A DNA stretch of 6,983 nucleotides from a bacterium (GCA_025774865.1 JALGZO010000493.1:1-6983); one strand, 5' to 3'; positions 1 through 6,634 are shown, counted from the stretch's first letter. Notes: generated from the sequence alone by a model not told the origin. Made by a program: numbers and translations.

Positions 1-193
1 TGACGAAGAGGAACACGCCCAGGTCGAACCACGGGGAGCCGTAGATGTAGTGCTTCATCGCCCTCGTGCTCGTGGACGCCTCGAACTGGGTGGCGAACAT
101 CATCACCACCGTCAGGAAGATCATGAGGACGACGCCGAACTTGATCGTGAGGACGAAGTGCAGGAGGCTGCGAAGCAAGGCCAATGGACTCAA
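1..193 (-). CDS. ResB-like cytochrome c biogenesis protein, N-terminal fragment
   Basis: The fragment covers the first 64 residues and continues past the left edge. From a TTG at 191-193 it reads a short basic N-terminus, one strong membrane segment at about residues 14-34 (FVLTIKFGVVLMIFLTVVMM), a short loop with a Tyr-x-Ser-Pro-Trp-Phe stretch at 51-56, and the beginning of a second hydrophobic stretch. A first helix of the type 'klavvLl', then a loop ending in 'Y.SpWF', is the usual N-terminal pattern of ResB/Ccs1, a membrane protein of cytochrome c maturation system II that helps deliver haem to apocytochromes. The frame is open up to a TAG at 254-256 with no ATG before the membrane segment. 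A GGAG at 204-207, 10 nt upstream, supports the TTG start. The family call rests on a short N-terminal pattern, so another multi-helix membrane protein remains possible. It is divergent from the gene at 402-881. Confidence 0.6.
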   Translation of the reverse strand, partial: MSPLALLRSLLHFVLTIKFGVVLMIFLTVVMMFATQFEASTSTRAMKHYIYGSPWFDLGVFLFV

Positions 194-383
194 GGATCGG
201 GCTCTCCAGGCGGTGGACGGGGCGGGTCGGCTTGTGTAACGTTCAGCCCGCTTCTAATGGCGCGGGTCGGCGGGCATCAACGTGCGAAACGGCTGGAGAC
301 GCACCCGCAGAAATATACGACGGTTTCGGAGGCAAGCAAGGGTCCGAATGCCCTCGCCACGGGCATCGTGGGCCGATTCGACC

Positions 384-390
384 GGGAGGT
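384..390 (+). promoter_or_regulatory. Ribosome binding site GGGAGGT that decides a GTG start
   Basis: GGGAGGT lies 11 nt before the GTG at 402-404. It is the strongest Shine-Dalgarno match in front of any possible start of this gene. The ATG at 348 has only a GGAGG 15 nt away, and the GTG at 282 has no clear site. Starting at 402 also puts the membrane segment at the extreme N-terminus, as expected for a signal anchor, and removes an Arg-rich leader that looks non-coding. Confidence 0.55.
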
Positions 391-401
391 TCGGCCGATC
401 C

Positions 402-881
402 GTGAAGTGGCTCATCGCCATTCCCGTCCTGATCCTGGCGGCCACGCTGTGGCTCCTCGCTCGCGCCGTCAGCCGCCTCCGCCGTCAGCTCGGAGAAGCT
501 GAGTCGAGACTCGCCCGTCGCTTCTACACGCTGCAGGGCCGCGTCACGGAGATCGACGTCACCGTCCGCGAGCTCCACTTCGAGCAGCGAAGGCGACGGG
601 GCGAGATTCGCTTCGACGCGTCGATGAAAGTCGACGAAGCCGTCGCGATCCATCCGAAAGTGCGAGAGATCTTCGCCGCGTTCGGAATCACCGGCGGAGG
701 CTGCGCGGGAGGGGGCGTGGACGAGACGCAGACGATCGCGGCGGCGAGCCGGCAGGCGGCGTTGGATCCCGCGGACGTGCTGGAGGCGCTCGCGAGATTC
801 GTCGAGAATCCGTCGGCTCCCATCGAGGCGCGCACCGCGACGGCCAAGCTCTACCATATCGGGAAGACCGTACTCAGTTGA
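402..881 (+). CDS. Membrane-anchored coiled-coil protein with a single-cysteine DUF1858-like domain
   Basis: The protein has 159 residues from the GTG start at 402. In order: one membrane segment at residues 4-20 (LIAIPVLILAATLWLLA), an Arg- and Glu-rich helical stretch at about 21-65 that looks like a short coiled coil, and a C-terminal domain at about 74-135. That domain reads 'KVDEAVAIHPKVREIFAAFG', then GGGC, then 'DETQTIAAA', matching the layout of the DUF1858 / hybrid-cluster-protein-associated redox disulfide family. The family normally has Cys-x-x-Cys after the Gly; here the first position is Gly98 and only Cys101 remains, the sole cysteine in the protein. Arginines right after the helix suggest the domain faces the cytoplasm. 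The specific function is unknown. The ATG at 348 is an alternative start that would add 18 residues. The gene is divergent from the ResB-like gene and overlaps the LON-domain gene tail to tail by 8 bp. Confidence 0.75.
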   Translation: MKWLIAIPVLILAATLWLLARAVSRLRRQLGEAESRLARRFYTLQGRVTEIDVTVRELHFEQRRRRGEIRFDASMKVDEAVAIHPKVREIFAAFGITGGGCAGGGVDETQTIAAASRQAALDPADVLEALARFVENPSAPIEARTATAKLYHIGKTVLS

Positions 882-1557
882 CGCTCGGGTTGTCCGGCTG
901 AAGATCCTCGTAGCAATTGAAGATGCGGTTCCTCTCCGTGCGCGCTCGCCCCATTTCGATCAAGGTCTTCCGAATCTTCGTCCAGCGCGCCAGAGAATCG
1001 GAGCAGCGGAGCCACTCGAGTTTCTTGGGAATCTCGACCGGCAGGTGCATCGCGATGGTGTGAAGAAGGGTGAGTCCGCCCTCGGGCTCCTGCTCGTCCG
1101 GCATGTGCTCGCGAAGAGCCTCTACGCATCCCGGACACGCGTCCTCCAGCAGACGCTTGAGCTCCAGGATCCGATCGCGCGCACCCGGCGATTCCGCGAA
1201 TGCCGTATCGCTCGGAGAACACCGGACCTCCACGGTCCGGTAAGGCTCCAGGGAAACGACCCGGCCGATCTCCACGACACGTTCCCCTTTCAGGATCAAA
1301 TCGGATCTACCGTCCTCGAGCGGCTGGTGCTCCACGACGCGCCCCACACACGCGTGACGGTAAATATCCGGATGAGCGGGACTCTCTTCGTGGCCGGGCT
1401 TCAGCACCCCCATCACGAAACGTTCCGAGCCGGCCAACGAGTCTTTCAACAATGCCTGGTAGCGAGCCTCGAATACGTGGAGAGGAAGAAGGGCGTTCGG
1501 GAAGAGTACGACGTGGGGAAGCGGAAAGAGGCCGAGCTGTGCGGGGATTGGATCCAT
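874..1557 (-). CDS. Stand-alone LON substrate-binding domain protein
   Basis: The protein has 227 residues. Its N-terminal half carries the signature of the Lon protease N-terminal domain: FPLP at 11-14, VVLFP at 16-20, PLHVFE at 25-30 followed by Arg-Tyr at 32-33, then GRV at 72-74 and LKGERVVEI at 89-97. The C-terminal half is helical and contains the usual 'LPVEIPKKLEWLR..DSLA' segment at about 172-190. No AAA+ ATPase (Walker motifs) or serine-lysine protease domain follows, so it belongs to the small uncharacterised proteins made only of this domain (the COG2802-like group). In Lon the domain helps bind substrates; what the free version does is not established. A CPGC motif at 141-144 is unusual and could bind metal or form a disulfide. 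The ATG at 1555-1557 has only a weak purine-rich site before it. It is divergent from queG. Confidence 0.85.
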   Translation of the reverse strand: MDPIPAQLGLFPLPHVVLFPNALLPLHVFEARYQALLKDSLAGSERFVMGVLKPGHEESPAHPDIYRHACVGRVVEHQPLEDGRSDLILKGERVVEIGRVVSLEPYRTVEVRCSPSDTAFAESPGARDRILELKRLLEDACPGCVEALREHMPDEQEPEGGLTLLHTIAMHLPVEIPKKLEWLRCSDSLARWTKIRKTLIEMGRARTERNRIFNCYEDLQPDNPSVN

Positions 1558-1584
1558 CTCGATTCCGATTCTCGGGGCTGCGAA

Positions 1585-1613
1585 AACCTACACCGTTTCC
1601 ACAGTCAGACCAA
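1585..1613 (-). promoter_or_regulatory. Candidate promoter of the LON-domain gene
   Basis: On the minus strand TTGGTC (1608-1613) and TAGGTT (1585-1590) are separated by exactly 17 bp. This would start transcription near 1578, leaving a 5' leader of about 20 nt before the ATG at 1557. The -10 has the same TAGGNT form as the candidate nrdJ promoter in this window. Both hexamers are partial matches, so this is a prediction only. Confidence 0.35.
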
Positions 1614-1656
1614 CCCCTCGGCCTAGACGCATTCGATGGTCGGGACGCAGCCAAGG

Positions 1657-1662
1657 TATATT
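1657..1662 (+). promoter_or_regulatory. Candidate -10 element placed for a leaderless queG mRNA
   Basis: TATATT ends 6 nt before the ATG at 1669, so a start site 7 nt downstream would fall on the A of the start codon. No convincing -35 hexamer is seen (CGATGG at 17-bp spacing). The only ribosome-binding-like sequence is AAGG at 1653-1656, 12 nt away and overlapping this region. Leaderless initiation is therefore one reading; a promoter further upstream is the other. Confidence 0.3.
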
Positions 1663-1668
1663 TCGGAC

Positions 1669-2709
1669 ATGGATCCACGCTCCCTGAAGCAGAGAATTCG
1701 GGATGAGGCGGAACGGGTCGGTTTCGACCGGATCGCGTTCGCCCCGGCCGGGCCCTGTCGCGACGGGGCTCACCTGCAACGATGGCTCTCGGACGGCCGA
1801 AACGGGGAAATGGCGTGGATGGCGCGCGATCCGGAACGTCGCAGCGATCCCCGGCGTCTCCTTCCCGAGGCGAAGACCGTCATCTCGCTTCTCACCTTCT
1901 ACGGTACGAACGGCGATCCCCCGCAGTGGCGCGGGCGCATTTCTCGGTACGCGTGGGGCAGCGACTACCACAATTTGCTGCAACGCCGAATGAGGAAGCT
2001 CGCCCGAGGCATCGAGGCGGCGGCGCCCGGGTCTCGGACGATCACCGCGGTGGATCACCGACCGATTCTCGAAAAGGAGTGGGCGGAGCGGGCCGGGCTC
2101 GGGTGGATCGGCAAGCACTCGAACCTCATCACGTCCGACCGTGGTTCATGGTTCTTTCTTTCCGAGCTCATCACGGACCTCGAGCTCGAAGCGAAGGAGC
2201 GCCCCCACGCGGATCGGTGCGGAAAGTGCACCGACTGCATCCGGGCTTGCCCGACCGGAGCCATCGTCGCCCCGTGGGAGGTCGATGCGCGTCGCTGCAT
2301 CTCCTACCTCACGATCGAGCTGAAGGGGCCGATCCCCGTGGAGCTGCGGCCACTCGTCGGGGAGTGGATCTTCGGCTGCGACGTCTGTCAGGACGTGTGT
2401 CCGTGGAACCGCTTCGCGGTGGCGGTCGAAGAGCCCCGCTTCCGGCTGGACGAGGGCCGGTTCGACGGGGAGCTCACGGATTTCGTCGGGATGACGGAGG
2501 ACGAGTTCCTGGAGCGTTTCGAGGGAAGCCCGGTCCGACGGGCCGGACGCGACGGCTTCGTGCGCAACGTGTGCGTGGCCCTCGGAAACCGAGGCGATGC
2601 GGGCGCGCTCCCGGCTCTGCGCGAGGCCGCCGAAGATCCCTCCACGCTCGTGCGTGAGCACGCGGTGTGGGCAATCGAGAGGATCGCCGCGACGGCCAGG
2701 TCAGCGTGA
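1669..2709 (+). CDS. queG: Epoxyqueuosine reductase QueG
   Basis: QueG carries out the last step of queuosine synthesis, reducing epoxyqueuosine to queuosine at the wobble base of tRNAs with a GUN anticodon. It is a cytoplasmic iron-sulfur enzyme that uses cobalamin. The protein has 346 residues, a normal length. The N-terminal DUF1730 part includes 'RISRYAWGSDYH' (90-101) and 'VDHRPILEKEWAERAGLGWI' (128-147), with Asp129 in the place of the catalytic acid and GKHSNL following at 148-153. The ferredoxin-like part has eight cysteines: 184, 187, 190 and 194 (CGKCTDCIRACP), 210 (CISYLTIE), and 237, 240 and 244 (CDVCQDVCPWN), enough for two [4Fe-4S] clusters. A HEAT-like repeat closes the protein at about 296-340, as in many QueG proteins. 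The ATG at 1669 is preferred because MDPRSLKQRI matches the usual short N-terminus; the ATG at 1636 would add 11 residues. No queuosine synthesis neighbours are present. Confidence 0.96.
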   Translation: MDPRSLKQRIRDEAERVGFDRIAFAPAGPCRDGAHLQRWLSDGRNGEMAWMARDPERRSDPRRLLPEAKTVISLLTFYGTNGDPPQWRGRISRYAWGSDYHNLLQRRMRKLARGIEAAAPGSRTITAVDHRPILEKEWAERAGLGWIGKHSNLITSDRGSWFFLSELITDLELEAKERPHADRCGKCTDCIRACPTGAIVAPWEVDARRCISYLTIELKGPIPVELRPLVGEWIFGCDVCQDVCPWNRFAVAVEEPRFRLDEGRFDGELTDFVGMTEDEFLERFEGSPVRRAGRDGFVRNVCVALGNRGDAGALPALREAAEDPSTLVREHAVWAIERIAATARSA

Positions 2710-3174
2710 GCGGACGCTCCCGAGGTCGGTCTCGAGGCGCTCGCGCGTCTGGGGATCGCCGACTTCCTGCGCGGCGGCCCACGCCTTCTCGAGCCATTCC
2801 TCACAGTCGACGTCGTCCCCCGCGACCGCCGCCCCCCTGGCGAGCGCCTCGTACGCGTACGCGAGGAGGTAATCGCCGAGGCCATGCTTCCGACAGATCT
2901 GGAGGCTTTGCCGGGCGTGGTGACGGGCCGGCTCCGCGCGCTGCGAGATCGCGTAGACGTGGGAAATCTGCCACTCGGCGATCGCGAGATTCTTCGGCTC
3001 GCATCCGGCCGAGCGGCTCCAATGCCACCGCGAAGTGTGCGCTGCGTTCACCATCTCGGCGTCGTCGTCGGGCGTGCGATCCTGGCGCTCGATGAGAGCC
3101 CACGTATGGTTGAACAGATCGATCGCGATCTTGCGATGCAGCTTGGCGTCGACGGACTCGGTCGAGGAGGTCAT
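2701..3174 (-). CDS. Conserved helical-repeat-like protein coupled to nrdJ, function unknown
   Basis: The protein has 157 residues, with no signal peptide or membrane segment, and is predicted cytoplasmic and mostly helical. Blocks of ordered aromatic and alanine residues look like degenerate TPR-type helices: KLHRKIAIDLFNHTWALIE (11-29), AAHTSRWHW (44-52), NLAIAEWQISHVYA (62-75), AEPARHHARQSLQICRKHG (80-98) and AYAYEALARGAAVAGD (105-120). The sequence resembles a family of hypothetical proteins known from several bacterial phyla, but no function can be given. Its ATG (3172-3174) lies 3 nt after the nrdJ stop (TAG, 3178-3180) and has only a weak ribosome binding site, so translation is probably coupled to nrdJ. 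A protein-protein adaptor role is an inference from fold type only. Its stop lies inside the 3' end of queG (9-bp overlap). Confidence 0.8.
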   Translation of the reverse strand: MTSSTESVDAKLHRKIAIDLFNHTWALIERQDRTPDDDAEMVNAAHTSRWHWSRSAGCEPKNLAIAEWQISHVYAISQRAEPARHHARQSLQICRKHGLGDYLLAYAYEALARGAAVAGDDVDCEEWLEKAWAAAQEVGDPQTRERLETDLGSVRSR

Positions 3175-3177
3175 CGC

Positions 3178-6100
3178 CTACGAGCAGCCCACCGAGTTTC
3201 CGCAGTTCAGGCACTTGTAACAGGCCGCGTTGCGGACCGTGAGGTGCCCACACTGGTCGCAGAACGGCGCGTCCTTGCTCGCGAGCGTCAGCTGCTCCGC
3301 GACCCCACGGGATTGGACCTGGACGATGGATCGGTCTCCGCCGTTCGCGGACGGCCGGCTGCGATCCACCGCGGGCACCTCGGAATCCGATGCCGCGATG
3401 ACCCTGGCCGCCGGCTGCACGCGGGTCGCGACTCGGCCGGCCGGCTTCGAGCGGGCGGATTCTCCGGCGTCGCGAACCGCGGGGACGGGTTCCCCCCCGG
3501 TCGGTTCGGTCCCGTTCCCTTCCACGCTGTCGTGGTTCGCCGTCGGGGGCACCTGAACCAGCTCCGTCCGTCCGAGGTACTCCATCGCCAGCACACGGAA
3601 TACGTAGTCGATAACCGACGTCGAGAAGCGGACGTTGGGGTGATCCGTGTGGCCCTGCGGCTCGAAGCGCGTGAACGTGAAGCAATCGACGAACTCATCG
3701 AGCGGCACGCCGTACTGCAGACCGAGGCTCACCGCAATCGCGAAGCAGTTCATCATGCTCCGGAAGGCCGCTCCCTCCTTGTGCATGTCGATGAAGATCT
3801 CGCCGATGCGTCCATCGTCGTATTCGCCGGTACGCAGGTAGACCTTGTGCCCACCGACGCGCGCCTCCTGCGTGAACCCCGCCCTCTTGCGGGGCAGGCG
3901 AACCCGGATCGCCGGGCCGTCGCCGTTGACGACGGCAGCTGCGGCCACGACCTCGGGAACCGCTGGATCGGGCTCGCCATTCGCTTCCGACCTCTCGGCG
4001 GACGACGTCGAGAGCGGCTGACTCATCTTGCAACCGTCGCGATAGATCGCGATCGCCTTGAGCCCGTTCTTCCACCCGAAGTGGTAAAGCTCCTCGATCT
4101 CTGCGTCCGTCGCCTCTGACGGCAGATTCACCGTCTTGGAGATCGCGCCGGAAATGAAGGGCTGCGCCGCCGCCATCATCTTCAGGTGTCCTCGCGGCTC
4201 GATGAACCGCGTGCCCCTCTTGCCGCACCGGTTCGCACAGTCGAAGACGGGCAGGTGCTCGCTACGTAGATGGGGAGCGCCCTCCACGGTCATGCGGCCA
4301 CAGATGACATCGGTCGCGTGTTCGATTACCGACCGGGAGAATCCCACTTCCCGCAGCAGCGAGAAGCCCGGAGACTCCCAACGCTCCTTCGGAATCCCGA
4401 GACGATCCATGGCCCCCTCGCCCAGCAGCCACGGGCCGATCGTGGAGTCGAGATCGAACGCACCGGCGAGGGCCATCTCGATCTTGGCGATGTCGTCGCG
4501 GTCGAGACCCTTCTCGATCAACGTCTCGCGGTTGATGGCGGGACCGCCGTCCAGACTCATCGTGCCGCGCACGTACTGATCCATCTCGGCGATTTGATCT
4601 TCCGTGTAGCCGAGTCCCCGCAGCGACCGAGTGACCGACTGGTTCACGATCTTGAAGTACCCCCCGCCGGCGAGCTTCTTGAACTTCACGAGCGCGAAGT
4701 CAGGCTCGATGCCGGTGGTGTCGCAATCCATGAGGAGCCCGATCGTGCCGGTGGGCGCCAGCACCGAGGCCTGCGCGTTCCGGTATCCGAACTGGTCGCC
4801 GAACCAGACCGCCTCCTCCCAGTCCTGCCGGGCCGCCGCGATCAGTTCCTCCGGTCCCCCGCGTGCGATGTCGCGAGCGGCGTCGCGGTGCATCCGCATG
4901 ACTCGGCCCATCGAGACCGAGTTCGGTCCGTAACCGGGGAACGGGCCCTTGCGCGCCGCGATCTCCGCGGACACGCGGTACGCGTGGCCGGTGAGGATCC
5001 CGGTGATGGCGCCGCAGATCGACCGGCCTTCGTCGCTGTCGTAGGGCACGCCGAGGATCATGAGAAGTGATCCGAGGTTCGCGTACCCGAGGCCGAGCGG
5101 ACGGAAATCGTGCGATTGGCGGGCGATCTGTTCCGTGGGATACGAGCTCAGGTCGACGAGAATCTCCATCGCCGTGATGAGCACCCGGACCGCGTGGCGG
5201 AAGCCCTCGATGTCGAAGCGGCCATCCTCGTCCAGAAACTTCACGAGGTTCAGGGACGCGAGGTTGCAGGCGGAGTCGTCCAGGAACATGTACTCGGAGC
5301 AGGGATTCGAAGCGTTGATCCTCCCCGACGCCTTGCACGTGTGCCACGCGTTGATCGTGGTATCGAACTGGATGCCCGGATCGGCGCACCGCCAGGCGGA
5401 CTGGCAGATCTTGTCCATCAGATCACGGGCGCGATGGGTGTCCACGACCTCACCCGTCGTCCGCGCCCGGGTCTGCCAGACCCCGTCGTCCGCGACGGCC
5501 TCCATGAATTCGTCCGTGACCCGCACGGAGTTGTTCGAGTTCTGACCCGACACCGTCTTGTAGGCCTCGCCGTTGAAATCGGCGGGGAGGCCCGCGTCGA
5601 TCAGGAAGCCCGCCTTGTCCTCCTCGCGGACCTTCCACTCGATGAAGTTGACGATCTCCGGGTGGTCCATGTCGAGGCAGACCATCTTCGCCGCGCGCCG
5701 CGTGGTTCCACCCGACTTCGTGGCGCCGGCCGCCCGGTCGAAGACTTCGAGGAACGACATGAGACCGGAGCTCGTGCCGCCCCCCGAGAGCTTCTCGACG
5801 TCGCCACGCAGCGCCGAGAAGTTCGTGCCCGTGCCCGATCCGTACTTGAACAGCCTGGCTTCGTTCTTCAAGAGACTGAAGATCGACATGAGATCGTCGT
5901 CGACCGACTGGATGAAGCACGCGCTGCATTGAGGACGGCGGTAGGCTTCCTTGGTCTCGAAGAACGTGTCGGTCTCGGGATCCCACGCGTAGTTCCCGCC
6001 CGACCCTTCGATTCCGTAGGCGTGATACAGACCGCAGTTGAACCAGACCGGCGAGTTGAACGCCCCGCGCTGCTCCACGAGGATCGCGCTCAGCTCCGCC

Positions 6101-6537
6101 TCGAAGGTGGCCGCTTCCTCCTCGCTGGTGAAGTACCCACCGAGTTGCTCGCCGCCGTAACGGACCGTCCGGACGATGCGCCCGATCAGCTGTCGGACGG
6201 ACTGCTCCCGACCGCCATCCGAGAGCCCCGCCTTCCGAAAGTACTTGGACGCGACGATGTCCGTCGCGAGCTGCGACCACCCGACCGGTATCTCGAGATC
6301 GTCCATCTCGAACACCACCGACCCGTCGGGATTCGTGATGACCGAGCGACGCGTCTCCACCTCGACCGCGTCCAGAGGATCCGTACCCACCGAAGAAAAC
6401 CATCGACCTAAAGAGGAGGGCGCGGGGAATCGAGACCCAGCGTCCGCGCTCACTCGACCACTCCGCCCATCCACCGCATGAGCCTCGACCCCGCGACCCT
6501 CCGCCTCCGGCTTTCCGAGGACCCCCACACCCTTCAT
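3178..6537 (-). CDS. nrdJ: Class II adenosylcobalamin-dependent ribonucleotide reductase NrdJ
   Basis: NrdJ reduces ribonucleotides to deoxyribonucleotides, using adenosylcobalamin to make the thiyl radical, so it needs neither oxygen nor a small subunit. The protein has 1119 residues from the ATG at 6537. Visible motifs: FNSPVWFNCG (160-169), SACF with redox Cys207, NPCSE with Asn411, radical Cys413 and Glu415, SACNLASLNL with partner Cys424, and PTGTIG (595-600). A TSCPD-type domain spans about 875-990 (GEIFIDMHKEGAAFRSMMN, then GLQYGVPLDEF). A low-complexity linker (about 1000-1088) leads to a cysteine-rich tail with Cys1093, 1096, 1106, 1109, 1112 and 1118, a zinc-ribbon-like module whose last cysteines probably re-reduce the active site. 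No intein interrupts it and no ATP-cone is seen. The first ~45 residues are not conserved-looking; family similarity begins near RWFSSVGTDPLDAVEVE. A GTG at 6540 and a GTG at 6453 are alternative starts. It is the first gene of a two-gene operon. Confidence 0.97.
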   Translation of the reverse strand: MKGVGVLGKPEAEGRGVEAHAVDGRSGRVSADAGSRFPAPSSLGRWFSSVGTDPLDAVEVETRRSVITNPDGSVVFEMDDLEIPVGWSQLATDIVASKYFRKAGLSDGGREQSVRQLIGRIVRTVRYGGEQLGGYFTSEEEAATFEAELSAILVEQRGAFNSPVWFNCGLYHAYGIEGSGGNYAWDPETDTFFETKEAYRRPQCSACFIQSVDDDLMSIFSLLKNEARLFKYGSGTGTNFSALRGDVEKLSGGGTSSGLMSFLEVFDRAAGATKSGGTTRRAAKMVCLDMDHPEIVNFIEWKVREEDKAGFLIDAGLPADFNGEAYKTVSGQNSNNSVRVTDEFMEAVADDGVWQTRARTTGEVVDTHRARDLMDKICQSAWRCADPGIQFDTTINAWHTCKASGRINASNPCSEYMFLDDSACNLASLNLVKFLDEDGRFDIEGFRHAVRVLITAMEILVDLSSYPTEQIARQSHDFRPLGLGYANLGSLLMILGVPYDSDEGRSICGAITGILTGHAYRVSAEIAARKGPFPGYGPNSVSMGRVMRMHRDAARDIARGGPEELIAAARQDWEEAVWFGDQFGYRNAQASVLAPTGTIGLLMDCDTTGIEPDFALVKFKKLAGGGYFKIVNQSVTRSLRGLGYTEDQIAEMDQYVRGTMSLDGGPAINRETLIEKGLDRDDIAKIEMALAGAFDLDSTIGPWLLGEGAMDRLGIPKERWESPGFSLLREVGFSRSVIEHATDVICGRMTVEGAPHLRSEHLPVFDCANRCGKRGTRFIEPRGHLKMMAAAQPFISGAISKTVNLPSEATDAEIEELYHFGWKNGLKAIAIYRDGCKMSQPLSTSSAERSEANGEPDPAVPEVVAAAAVVNGDGPAIRVRLPRKRAGFTQEARVGGHKVYLRTGEYDDGRIGEIFIDMHKEGAAFRSMMNCFAIAVSLGLQYGVPLDEFVDCFTFTRFEPQGHTDHPNVRFSTSVIDYVFRVLAMEYLGRTELVQVPPTANHDSVEGNGTEPTGGEPVPAVRDAGESARSKPAGRVATRVQPAARVIAASDSEVPAVDRSRPSANGGDRSIVQVQSRGVAEQLTLASKDAPFCDQCGHLTVRNAACYKCLNCGNSVGCS
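6451..6464 (-). promoter_or_regulatory. Alternative nrdJ start: GTG with GGAG 7 nt upstream
   Basis: GTG (6451-6453) is preceded at 7 nt by GGAG (6461-6464). Starting here would give a protein 28 residues shorter, beginning closer to where family similarity starts. It competes with the ATG at 6537 and cannot be decided by eye. Confidence 0.35.
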
Positions 6538-6546
6538 CACCCGACG

Positions 6547-6554
6547 CCCCCCTT
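6547..6554 (-). promoter_or_regulatory. Ribosome binding site of nrdJ (AAGGGGGG)
   Basis: AAGGGGGG on the minus strand ends 9 nt before the ATG at 6537 and 6 nt before the in-frame GTG at 6540. It is the best site for the long form of NrdJ and the reason the ATG at 6537 was chosen. Confidence 0.5.
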
Positions 6555-6586
6555 CGAGAACGGGTCTTTCGAGAAGAGCGGGAGTG

Positions 6587-6607
6587 GCCCACGGGCAGCC
6601 CGAGGGC
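6587..6607 (-). other. GC-rich hairpin in the nrdJ leader
   Basis: The minus strand reads GCCC-T-CGGG-CTG-CCCG-T-GGGC: eight base pairs around a single symmetric U-U mismatch and a 3-nt loop. It lies about 50 nt before the nrdJ ATG. No U-tract follows, so it is not a standard terminator. It could slow ribosome loading or be part of a larger leader fold. Confidence 0.45.
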
Positions 6608-6634
6608 GATCCCCGATCTTCAACTCAAAGTTTT

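Noticed and set aside
243-857. 204-codon minus-strand frame opposite the DUF1858-like gene
   Set aside because: It is Arg-rich shadow sequence. The plus-strand frame has a membrane segment, a recognisable domain and a good ribosome binding site.
5110-6411. 433-codon plus-strand open frame antisense to nrdJ
   Set aside because: It is opposite the certain nrdJ gene, is rich in Arg, His and Val as expected of a shadow frame, and has no recognisable domain. The long plus-strand frames at 2884-4119 and 4270-5070 were rejected for the same reason.
3178-6537. Intein within nrdJ
   Set aside because: Class II reductases often carry inteins, but all active-site blocks (SACF, NPCSE, SACNLASLNL, PTGTIG) are continuous with normal spacing.
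5450-6592. 380-codon minus-strand frame overlapping nrdJ in another frame
   Set aside because: It is a Gly/Arg/Ser-rich shadow of nrdJ without any motif. The frames at 2801-3685 (-) and 1782-2657 (+) are the same kind of shadow.
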